DNA from: JBQCEE01 sp051960575
Lineage (GTDB): Bacteria; Actinomycetota; Actinomycetes; Mycobacteriales; Jatrophihabitantaceae
Direction: 5' to 3'
Length of the DNA: 9,622 nucleotides
Assembly (NCBI RefSeq): GCF_051960575.1
Contig: NZ_JBQCEE010000123.1
Coordinates: 1 to 9,622, forward strand
Shown here: positions 1 to 5,383 of the stretch, in pieces
How positions within the stretch are numbered: the stretch's first letter is position 1
Layout: every line of letters begins with the position of its first letter
Position numbers and translations under genes: made by a program
Notes under the pieces: generated by a model
What the model was told of the DNA's origin: nothing
What the model saw: only the letters and a program-made list of their open reading frames with translations
Databases searched by the model: none

Positions 1-291
1 CGTGCCGCGCTGCTCGTCGAGGCATTGCGCTCGCATCCCGAAGATCTTCTCGGTGCGACTGAGGACAAGCTGCATCAGCCGTATCGCGCACCCGCGATGC
101 CGAAGACCGCCGCGTTGGTTGCCGAGCTTCGGGACGCGGGCATCCCGGCGGTCGTCTCAGGCGCGGGCCCCACGGTGCTGGCGCTCACCACGACAGACAG
201 CCGTGACCGAGCCGTGACCTTCGCCCGCCGCGGCTGGAGCGCCCTGCCACTCGAGATAGACCGCAAGGGCGCCCACCTCGCCCCGCTGTAA
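1..291 (+). CDS. thrB: Homoserine kinase, C-terminal fragment (5' end outside window)
   Basis: This is the last 96 codons of a gene that enters from upstream, read in frame from base 1 and ending at TAA 289-291. Homoserine kinase phosphorylates L-homoserine with ATP in the cytoplasm and is the committed step towards threonine. The visible support is the GHMP-kinase third motif, SGAGPTVLAL (bases 157-186), the glycine-rich loop near the C-terminus of the family. It is preceded by the DKLHQPYR segment (bases 64-87), which resembles the ThrB active-site region containing a conserved H-x-x-Y/R stretch. The position directly upstream of rho matches the common actinobacterial order thrC-thrB-rho. 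Nothing looks truncated at the 3' end. Other GHMP kinases share the glycine-rich motif, but the combination with rho makes ThrB by far the likeliest reading. Confidence 0.88.
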   Translation, partial: RAALLVEALRSHPEDLLGATEDKLHQPYRAPAMPKTAALVAELRDAGIPAVVSGAGPTVLALTTTDSRDRAVTFARRGWSALPLEIDRKGAHLAPL

Positions 292-298
292 GACACGC

Positions 299-324
299 GG
301 AATACACCGAATCCCACCTTTGTT
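299..324 (+). promoter_or_regulatory. Candidate sigma-R/SigH-type promoter upstream of rho
   Basis: The sequence shows GGAAT (299-303), exactly 18 bases, then GTT (322-324). This matches the established consensus GGAAT-N18/19-GTT for Streptomyces SigR and mycobacterial SigH, the thiol-oxidative-stress sigma factors. Transcription would start around base 330. The element begins 8 bases after the thrB stop and reads towards rho. The same spacing and core bases recur upstream of rpmE in this window (9138-9163). I do not know that rho is an established SigR target elsewhere, so function is inferred from motif alone. Confidence 0.5.
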
Positions 325-366
325 GGCAGGAATGGACGGCGACGTCTACGCTGTGTAAGCGATAGC

Positions 367-381
367 CGCCCCATCGGGGCG
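367..381 (+). other. Hairpin 1 in rho leader
   Basis: CGCCCC (367-372) pairs with GGGGCG (376-381) around an ATC loop, giving a 6-bp all-GC stem. No T-run follows, so it is not a standard intrinsic terminator. It lies just inside the predicted rho transcript. Hairpin 2 at 465-479 has the same stem sequence. Confidence 0.55.
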
Positions 382-464
382 AGGTTTCCGCTCTGCAGCG
401 AGTCAACGATTCCGGTAGCGAGCCTCACAAAGTCTCATTGCCGTCCTTTGATCCGCAGCTTCCC

Positions 465-479
465 CGCCCCCTAGGGGCG
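465..479 (+). other. Hairpin 2 in rho leader, same stem as hairpin 1
   Basis: CGCCCC (465-470) pairs with GGGGCG (474-479) around a CTA loop. Stem sequence and loop length equal those of hairpin 1, 98 bases upstream. Because the stems are identical, each left arm could also pair with the other hairpin's right arm, which would allow alternative folds of the leader. No T-run follows. Confidence 0.55.
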
Positions 480-575
480 CGCGAGACCAGCCCGGGATCG
501 GCTCAAAAACAAGCTCCCGCCGCATAGGTGGGTTCCTGTGCTCCCGCCGGCAGGACCGGCCGCACCGTAAGAAAT

Positions 576-614
576 AAGGAAGGAACGTAAGTGAGAGAAA
601 CTCACGACGTTTAG
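576..614 (+). promoter_or_regulatory. Strong Shine-Dalgarno, hairpin-held GTG and seven-codon frame ending in amber, in frame with rho
   Basis: AAGGAAGGA (576-584) is the best ribosome-binding site near rho and sits 6 bases before GTG 591. That GTG opens the frame V/M-R-E-T-H-D-V and hits TAG at 612-614. The codons after the TAG continue in the rho frame as TTATPTNDAASANGSGSG and so on, without a further stop, and look like a typical actinobacterial Rho N-terminus. The same bases form a stem-loop: AACGT (584-588) with ACGTT (607-611), and GTGAG (591-595) with CTCAC (601-605) around an AGAAA loop, which buries the GTG. Readings are a leader peptide with reinitiation, a recent nonsense mutation in the original rho start, or a sequencing error. 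TAG ends rho, the ATPase, the P450 and rpmE here, so it is a genuine stop in this organism. Confidence 0.6.
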
Positions 615-689
615 ACCACCGCTACGCCGACCAACGATGCGGCGAGCGCCAACGGATCCGGTAGCGGCCGCCCCAAGGGGCTGTCCGGG

Positions 690-2408
690 ATGCTGCTGCC
701 CGAGCTGCAAACGCTCGCAGGCGACCTCGGCATCACCGGCACCGCCAAGATGCGCAAGGGCGAGCTGATCGAGGCGATCCAGGCGAAGCAGAGCGGCGGC
801 TCGCGTTCCGGTGGATCGGCTTCGGCTGACACCGACTCTGCAGATTTGCGCGCGGAGCGCTCTGCAGATGTGCGCGCGGAGCGCGACCGCTCCGACTCGC
901 GAGAGCAGCGCAGCTCCGACGAGCGCGCGCCGCGCGAGAACCGGGACGACCGCGGCTTCGACGAGCGCGACGAGCGCGACGAGCGCAGCATCGATGAGCG
1001 CGACGACCGCAACCGCGAACGCCAGCAAGGCGATCGTTCGCAGGGCAACCGGCAGCAGGGCAACCGCCAAGGCGGCGGCCAGAACCGGCAGAACAACCAG
1101 AACAACAACCAAGGCCAGGGTGGCCAGGGCGATCGCGATGGCGGTGCTGATCAGCGCCGAGACGGTGACGACGAGTTCGGGTCGAACCGCTCCCGCCGGG
1201 GCCGGTTCCGCGAGCGCAACCGTGGTCGCGGTGGCCGCGACCGCTTCGGTGACTCCGAGCCGATCATCGCCGAGGACGATGTCCTCGTCCCGGTCGGCGG
1301 AATCATCGACATCCTCGACAACTACGCCTTCGTCCGCACCAGCGGCTACCTCTCGAGCCCCGACGACGTCTACGTCTCGCTGTCCCAGGTACGCCGATAC
1401 GGGCTGCGCAAGGGTGACGCAGTCACCGGCATGATTCGCCAGCCGCGCGAAGGCGAGCGGCGCGAGAAGTTCAACGCGCTCGTGCGGCTCGACACTGTCA
1501 ACGGCATCGACCCGGAAGACGCAAAGAAGCGGCCTGACTTCAACAAGCTGATCCCGCTGTATCCGCAGGAGCGGCTGCGCCTGGAGACGGAGCCCAACGA
1601 CTACACCACGCGCGTCATCGACCTCGTCGCGCCACTCGGCAAGGGCCAGCGCGGCCTGATCGTGTCGCCGCCGAAGGCCGGCAAGACGATGATCCTCCAG
1701 GCCATCGCCAACGCGATCACCAAGAACAACCCCGAGTGCCCCCTCATGGTCGTCCTTGTGGACGAGCGGCCCGAGGAAGTCACCGACATGCAGCGCTCGG
1801 TGAAGGGTGAGGTCATCGCCTCGACCTTCGACCGGCGCCCGCAGGACCACACGATGGTGGCCGAGCTGTCGATCGAGCGGGCCAAGCGGCTGGTCGAGAT
1901 GGGCCACGACGTCGTCGTGCTGCTCGACTCGATCACCCGCCTCGGCCGGGCCTACAACCTCGCCGCGCCGGCGTCCGGCCGCATCCTGTCCGGCGGTGTC
2001 GACTCGACCGCGCTCTACCCGCCGAAGCGCTTCCTGGGCGCCGCGCGCAACATCGAGAACGGCGGCTCGCTCACCATCATCGCCACGGCGCTGGTCGAGA
2101 CCGGTTCGGCCGGTGACACGGTGATCTTCGAGGAGTTCAAGGGCACCGGCAACGCCGAGCTGCGGCTGCGGCGCGACATCGCCGACAAGCGCATCTTCCC
2201 GGCCGTCGACGTCGACCAGAGCTCGACGCGCAAGGAGGAGCTGCTGCTCAGCCCCGACGAGCTCGCGGTGACGATCAAGCTGCGGCGGGTGCTCCACGCC
2301 CTCGACCCCCAGCAGGCGATCGACCTGCTGATGGACCGGTTGCGCAAGACCCGCACGAACTACGAGTTCCTGATGACCATCGCCAAGACGACGCCGGGGC
2401 AGGAGTAG
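690..2408 (+). CDS. rho: Transcription termination factor Rho
   Basis: Rho is the hexameric RNA-dependent ATPase/translocase that ends untranslated transcription. From ATG 690 it has 572 residues. Residues 1-34 form the N-terminal helical Rho domain (LPELQTLAGDLGITGTAKMR). Residues about 35-195 are a low-complexity R/D/E then Q/N/G-rich insertion, typical of actinobacterial Rho and absent from the 419-residue E. coli protein. The RNA-binding cold-shock domain starts near G203 (GGIIDILDNYAFVRTSGYL). Walker A is SPPKAGKT at 326-333, the Walker B aspartate is D413 in VVVLLDSITR, and the LSGGVDSTALYPPKRF loop follows. ATG 690 is the first usable start after an in-frame TAG at 612-614, with a weak AAGGGG (675-680) before it. 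Homology-like sequence continues about 25 codons upstream, so the natural start may be GTG 591. The gene ends at an intrinsic terminator. Identity is certain and the start is not. Confidence 0.98.
   Translation: MLLPELQTLAGDLGITGTAKMRKGELIEAIQAKQSGGSRSGGSASADTDSADLRAERSADVRAERDRSDSREQRSSDERAPRENRDDRGFDERDERDERSIDERDDRNRERQQGDRSQGNRQQGNRQGGGQNRQNNQNNNQGQGGQGDRDGGADQRRDGDDEFGSNRSRRGRFRERNRGRGGRDRFGDSEPIIAEDDVLVPVGGIIDILDNYAFVRTSGYLSSPDDVYVSLSQVRRYGLRKGDAVTGMIRQPREGERREKFNALVRLDTVNGIDPEDAKKRPDFNKLIPLYPQERLRLETEPNDYTTRVIDLVAPLGKGQRGLIVSPPKAGKTMILQAIANAITKNNPECPLMVVLVDERPEEVTDMQRSVKGEVIASTFDRRPQDHTMVAELSIERAKRLVEMGHDVVVLLDSITRLGRAYNLAAPASGRILSGGVDSTALYPPKRFLGAARNIENGGSLTIIATALVETGSAGDTVIFEEFKGTGNAELRLRRDIADKRIFPAVDVDQSSTRKEELLLSPDELAVTIKLRRVLHALDPQQAIDLLMDRLRKTRTNYEFLMTIAKTTPGQE
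837..884 (+). repeat. Tandem 24-bp duplication inside rho
   Basis: Bases 837-860 and 861-884 are adjacent 24-bp copies that differ at one position (T against G in the tenth base). They encode SADLRAER and SADVRAER in frame. The near identity points to a recent slippage or unequal-crossing-over event in the disordered insertion of Rho. Confidence 0.9.
960..986 (+). repeat. Three perfect 9-bp tandem repeats inside rho
   Basis: GACGAGCGC occurs three times in a row and encodes DER-DER-DER. The tract lies in the charged part of the Rho insertion and is a likely site of length variation between strains. Confidence 0.85.
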
Positions 2409-2494
2409 CCCGTCCCGAACCCGGCGAAATTGTGCGGGAACCTGTGCGGCGAGCCGTCCGGGAACCTGTTCAGGTGGCGCCCGAACTGCACCGG

Positions 2495-2540
2495 ACACCC
2501 GGTTCCCCGCCTCGCGCGGGGGACCGGGTGTTTGTTCGTT
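2495..2540 (+). terminator. Intrinsic terminator of rho
   Basis: A 16-bp stem pairs 2495-2510 with 2516-2531 (one G-T pair) around a 5-base loop (2511-2515). The T-rich tract TTGTTCGTT follows immediately. The stop codon of rho is 87 bases upstream. It should separate rho from the ABC operon. Confidence 0.9.
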
Positions 2541-2566
2541 GCTCGTCCGAACAAGCCTCGTAACCT
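2539..2566 (+). promoter_or_regulatory. Weak candidate housekeeping promoter of the ABC operon
   Basis: TTGCTC (2539-2544), 16 bases, then TAACCT (2561-2566) fits an actinobacterial TTG-n and TAnnnT pattern loosely. It lies directly after the rho terminator and about 100 bases before the binding-protein gene. This is only a motif match, and other positions up to 2640 cannot be excluded. Confidence 0.28.
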
Positions 2567-2630
2567 TTTCGCAACGCGTGTGGGGTGTCCCCTTCCAATC
2601 CGGGTGTGACCTGTGACATCGTGCGACCGT

Positions 2631-2644
2631 CTCAAGCGTTTACA
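2631..2644 (+). promoter_or_regulatory. LacI-family/cre-like operator before the sugar importer
   Basis: On the minus strand this reads TGTAAACGCTTGAG. Against the cre consensus TGWAARCGYTWNCW used by LacI/GalR-family regulators it matches 12 of 14 positions, including the central CG. It lies 29 bases before ATG 2674, overlapping the likely leader or promoter. LacI-family repressors commonly control actinobacterial sugar ABC operons, so substrate induction is the natural reading. No regulator gene lies in the window, so the protein that binds is unknown. Confidence 0.5.
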
Positions 2645-2673
2645 GAAGACTTGAGGAGAGACGGGGTCAGTCC

Positions 2674-4125
2674 ATGCGGTGGAAGATCAGCATTGCGGCG
2701 CTGGCGGTCGCGACGACCGCGCTGTCGGCGTGCAGCAGCAGTGGCAGCAACGGCGGTGGCGGCGGCGGCGGCAGCACGACGCCGACCGGCGGCGGGTCGA
2801 GCGCGAACGGCGGCGGCGGCGGTGTCGACACCTCCGCGGTGTCGAAGAACAACATCAAGCCGGTCACCATGACCGGTGACTGCGCCGACTTCGGCAAGTA
2901 CGGCAAGTACTCGGGTCAGACGGTGACGATCTACACCTCGATCACCAACCCCGAGCTGCAGTACCACATCGACTCGGTCAAGCAGTTCGAGAAGTGCACC
3001 GGCATCTCGATCCAGTACCAGGGCACGAAGGACTTCGAGGGCGCGCTGAAGACGAAGGTGCAGGGTGGCAACGCCCCCGACCTCGCGTTCTTCCCGCAGC
3101 CGGGTCTGCTGCAGAAGTTCGCCAGCGGCGGCCAGCTCAAGCCAGCCACCGCCGACCTGCTCAAGGAGGCCCAGACCAACTGGGCGCCGTCCTGGATCGG
3201 CTACGGCACGGTCGACAAGGTCTTCTTCGGTGCTCCGCTCGGCGCGAACCTGAAGTCGCTCATCTGGTACTCGCCGAAGTACTTCAAGCAGTGGGGCTAC
3301 ACCGTCCCGACGACCTGGGACCAGCTGCAGGCCCTCACGGACAAGGCCGTCAAGGACGGTCACAAGCCGTGGTGCCTCGGCATCGAGTCCGGTGACGCGA
3401 CCGGCTGGGTGCTCACGGACTGGATGGAAGAGTTCATGCTCCGGATGTACGGCCCGGACGTGTACGACCAGTGGGTCAGCCACAAGATCCCGTTCAACGA
3501 CCCCAAGGTCCTGGACGTGCTCAAGAAGGTCGGCAGCATCGTCAAGAACCCGGCCTACGTGAACGCGGGCATCGGTGACGTCAAGTCGATCGCGACGACG
3601 GCGTTCCAGAAGGGCGGCCTGCCGATCGAGACCGGCAAGTGCGTCTTCCACGCCCAGGCCAACTTCTACGCGGCCAACTGGGACAAGGGCATCAAGGTCG
3701 CGCAGGACGGCGACGTCTTCGCCTTCTACGAGCCGACCTTCAACGACAAGTTCGGCAAGGTCGTCGAGGTCGGTGGCGAGTTCGTCGGCGCCTTCAGCGA
3801 CAGCGCCCCGACGCAGGCCGTGCAGCTCTACCTGGCGAGCGGCGACTGGGCCACCCGCAAGGCGACGCTGAACTCGCAGGCCGGCACGTCCGGTTGGGCC
3901 ACGGCGAACAAGGCCGTCGACAAGTCGGTGTTCAAGGACCCGATCGACAAGCTGTCGGTCGACATCCTCACCGACCCGTCGTCCAACGCCCGCTTCGACG
4001 GTTCGGACGCCATGCCGGCCGAGGTCGGCACCGGCTCGTTCTGGACGCAGATGACCCAGTGGATCCTGGGCAACGTCAGCGACCAGCAGGCGCTCGACAA
4101 CATCGAGCAGTCCTGGCCCAAGTGA
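2674..4125 (+). CDS. aglE: Carbohydrate ABC transporter substrate-binding lipoprotein (AglE-like)
   Basis: This 483-residue family-1 extracellular solute-binding protein would capture a sugar outside the membrane and hand it to the permease pair downstream. It starts with a short positive N-terminus and hydrophobic core ending in the lipobox LSAC, so C20 should be lipidated after cleavage. A Gly/Ser-rich linker follows (about 21-57, with runs of seven and five glycines), tethering the folded domain. The start of the mature domain, GQTVTIYTSI followed by FEKCTG and VQGGNAPDLAFFPQPG, resembles alpha-glucoside binding proteins of the AglE type, and the protein ends in SWPK. ATG 2674 gives a complete signal peptide. 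The nearest Shine-Dalgarno, GAGGAGAG (2653-2660), is rather far at 13 bases. Family assignment is firm. The alpha-glucoside specificity rests on recalled family resemblance and could be another di- or oligosaccharide. Confidence 0.93.
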   Translation: MRWKISIAALAVATTALSACSSSGSNGGGGGGGSTTPTGGGSSANGGGGGVDTSAVSKNNIKPVTMTGDCADFGKYGKYSGQTVTIYTSITNPELQYHIDSVKQFEKCTGISIQYQGTKDFEGALKTKVQGGNAPDLAFFPQPGLLQKFASGGQLKPATADLLKEAQTNWAPSWIGYGTVDKVFFGAPLGANLKSLIWYSPKYFKQWGYTVPTTWDQLQALTDKAVKDGHKPWCLGIESGDATGWVLTDWMEEFMLRMYGPDVYDQWVSHKIPFNDPKVLDVLKKVGSIVKNPAYVNAGIGDVKSIATTAFQKGGLPIETGKCVFHAQANFYAANWDKGIKVAQDGDVFAFYEPTFNDKFGKVVEVGGEFVGAFSDSAPTQAVQLYLASGDWATRKATLNSQAGTSGWATANKAVDKSVFKDPIDKLSVDILTDPSSNARFDGSDAMPAEVGTGSFWTQMTQWILGNVSDQQALDNIEQSWPK

Positions 4126-4168
4126 GCCGGAGCGAGTAAGACGGTAGCTCCGAGGTAGTCCATTCGGC

Positions 4169-4205
4169 GGGTCGGCCGGTCCCGGTGCACGGGGCCGGCC
4201 GGCCC
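4169..4205 (+). other. Large hairpin between binding-protein and permease genes
   Basis: Bases 4169-4183 pair with 4191-4205 in a 15-bp stem (two G-T pairs, no mismatch) around a 7-base loop. No T-run follows. Hairpins at this place in sugar importer operons, as in E. coli malE-malF, protect the upstream mRNA or partly stop transcription, so that binding protein outnumbers permease. That role here is inferred. Confidence 0.75.
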
Positions 4206-4244
4206 ACCGATCTCGTTCGACCGACCGGACCGGGAAGTGATGTC

Positions 4245-5327
4245 GTGAGCTGGTTGCACGATCTGGCCCACTCGACCTCCGCGTGGGGCAAGTTCGGCTT
4301 CGCGATCCTGATGGTGATCCTGTTCTTCGCCGTCATGGGGATCGTGCTGTTGCTGGTCGACCGTGCACCGCGCACCGGTCGCGAGAAGATCCAGGCGTTC
4401 CTGTTCCTGCTGCCGGCGATCGTGCTGCTCTGCGTCGGCCTGGTCGGCCCGATCATCACGACGATGGTCTCGTCGCTGACCTCCGGTGAGGTCGACCGTC
4501 CCGGGTGTGTGCCGCTGCCCCAGTTGCCGAAGCGCTGCGTGGTCAGTTCCGGCGGTTCGTGGAACAACTTCGCCCACTTCAAGTGGATCTTCACCGACAG
4601 CACCGCGCTCGAGGCGTTCCGCAACACCATCCTCTGGACGCTGATCGCGCCGGTCGCGGCGACCGCGATCGGCCTCGGCTACGCCTACGCGATCGACAAG
4701 ATCCGCGGCGAGGCCGTCGCGAAGGCGCTGGTCTTCCTGCCGACGGCGATCTCGTTCGTCGGCGCGGCGGTCATCTGGGGCCTCATGTACCAGCAGCCGT
4801 CGCAGAACGGCCCGTCCGGGCTCGTCAACGTCGTGCTGAAGTGGTTCGGCCTCGGGCCGCTGAACTTCCCGACCACCGGTGGTTTCCCGCTGACCCTGAT
4901 GATGATCGTGGTGATGGTCTGGATCCAGGCCGGGTTCGCCACCGTCGTCCTCAGCGCCGCGATCAAGGCCGTGCCCGCCGAGTTGAGCGAGGCCGCCAAG
5001 ATCGACGGTGCGACGAACGGCCAGGCCTTCCGCCGGGTCGTCATCCCCTCGATCCGGCCGACTATCGTCGTCGTGCTGGTGACCATCTCGGTCGCGACGC
5101 TGAAGGTCTTCGACCTCATCCGCGCCTTCGGCGCCGACCGCTACAACGGCAGCACGCTGGCCAACGAGATGTACAAGGAGTCGCTGCTCGCCGGCATCTC
5201 GTCCGGCGGCGGTTCGCCGATCCAGGACCACCGGTCGGCCGCGCTCGCCATGATGATCTTCGTCCTGGTCATCCCCTTCGTCGCCTATCAGGTGCGGCAG
5301 ATGACCAAGCAGCGGGCGGCCCGATGA
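4245..5327 (+). CDS. aglF: Sugar ABC transporter permease, MalF/AglF type
   Basis: This 360-residue inner-membrane protein is one half of the importer channel. Hydrophobic segments are visible at about 17-38 and 49-73, then several more in the C-terminal binding-protein-dependent transport domain. The cytoplasmic coupling motif is SEAAKIDGATNGQAFRRVVIP, with E249-A-A and the conserved G255, which docks onto the ATPase. The extra N-terminal membrane segment marks the longer MalF-like partner. GTG 4245 is chosen because it starts just before the first membrane segment. The frame stays open to GTG 4185, but that codon lies in the loop of the preceding hairpin and would add a Pro/Gly-rich tail. 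The loop after segment two carries C88 and C98, possibly a disulphide outside the cell. The stop overlaps the start of a mini-ORF (ATGA, 5324-5327). Confidence 0.93.
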   Translation: MSWLHDLAHSTSAWGKFGFAILMVILFFAVMGIVLLLVDRAPRTGREKIQAFLFLLPAIVLLCVGLVGPIITTMVSSLTSGEVDRPGCVPLPQLPKRCVVSSGGSWNNFAHFKWIFTDSTALEAFRNTILWTLIAPVAATAIGLGYAYAIDKIRGEAVAKALVFLPTAISFVGAAVIWGLMYQQPSQNGPSGLVNVVLKWFGLGPLNFPTTGGFPLTLMMIVVMVWIQAGFATVVLSAAIKAVPAELSEAAKIDGATNGQAFRRVVIPSIRPTIVVVLVTISVATLKVFDLIRAFGADRYNGSTLANEMYKESLLAGISSGGGSPIQDHRSAALAMMIFVLVIPFVAYQVRQMTKQRAAR

Positions 5328-5383
5328 GCGCCGGCCCCGTCACCGCGTCCGCGACCGACCTGAGCGGGGAGTGCTCTCGATGA
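5324..5383 (+). CDS. Possible 19-residue mini-ORF coupled to both permease genes
   Basis: ATG 5324 overlaps the stop of the first permease as ATGA (5324-5327). The frame runs 19 codons, MSAGPVTASATDLSGECSR, and ends at TGA 5381-5383, which overlaps ATG 5380 of the second permease as another ATGA. A ribosome that finishes the first permease could therefore reinitiate, translate this short frame, and reinitiate again at the second permease. I recognise no family, membrane segment or motif. It may be a coupling device rather than a functional peptide, or a by-chance spacer. GGGGA (5366-5370) inside it serves as the ribosome-binding site for the next gene. Confidence 0.35.
   Translation: MSAGPVTASATDLSGECSR

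Larger units (their letters stand above)
292..590 (+). other. Intergenic region and probable long 5' leader of rho
   Basis: About 300 bases separate thrB from the ribosome-binding site of rho, with no supportable ORF. The region holds a GGAAT-N18-GTT promoter candidate at 299-324 and two near-identical GC hairpins (367-381 and 465-479). It also has a 10-base direct repeat GCTCCCGCCG (513-522 and 540-549), a small GCCGG/CCGGC hairpin (546-560) and, at its end, the strong purine-rich AAGGAAGGA (576-584). A weaker sigma-70-like possibility, TGTGTAAGCGAT (352-363), lies just after the first promoter. If transcription begins near 332, the leader is about 260 bases before the first possible start codon. 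A long structured leader is consistent with autogenous control of rho, which is established in other bacteria. The mechanism here is inference. Confidence 0.7.

Noticed and set aside
333..363. Sigma-70 promoter TGGACG-N17-TAAGCG before rho
   Set aside because: Too few consensus bases in the -10 hexamer to list, though TGTGTAAG resembles an extended -10 region.
513..549. Repeat of GCTCCCGCCG as a CRISPR-like or direct-repeat array
   Set aside because: Only two short copies with a 17-base gap; no array and no cas genes in the window.
471..2498. Long antisense open frame (675 codons) opposite rho
   Set aside because: It mirrors rho codon for codon, is full of R/D/V/L typical of GC-rich complements, shows no recognisable domain, and has no ribosome-binding site.
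4185..4244. Upstream GTG 4185 as start of the AglF-like permease
   Set aside because: It lies in the loop of a 15-bp hairpin, has no Shine-Dalgarno, and adds a Pro/Gly-rich tail unlike the family.
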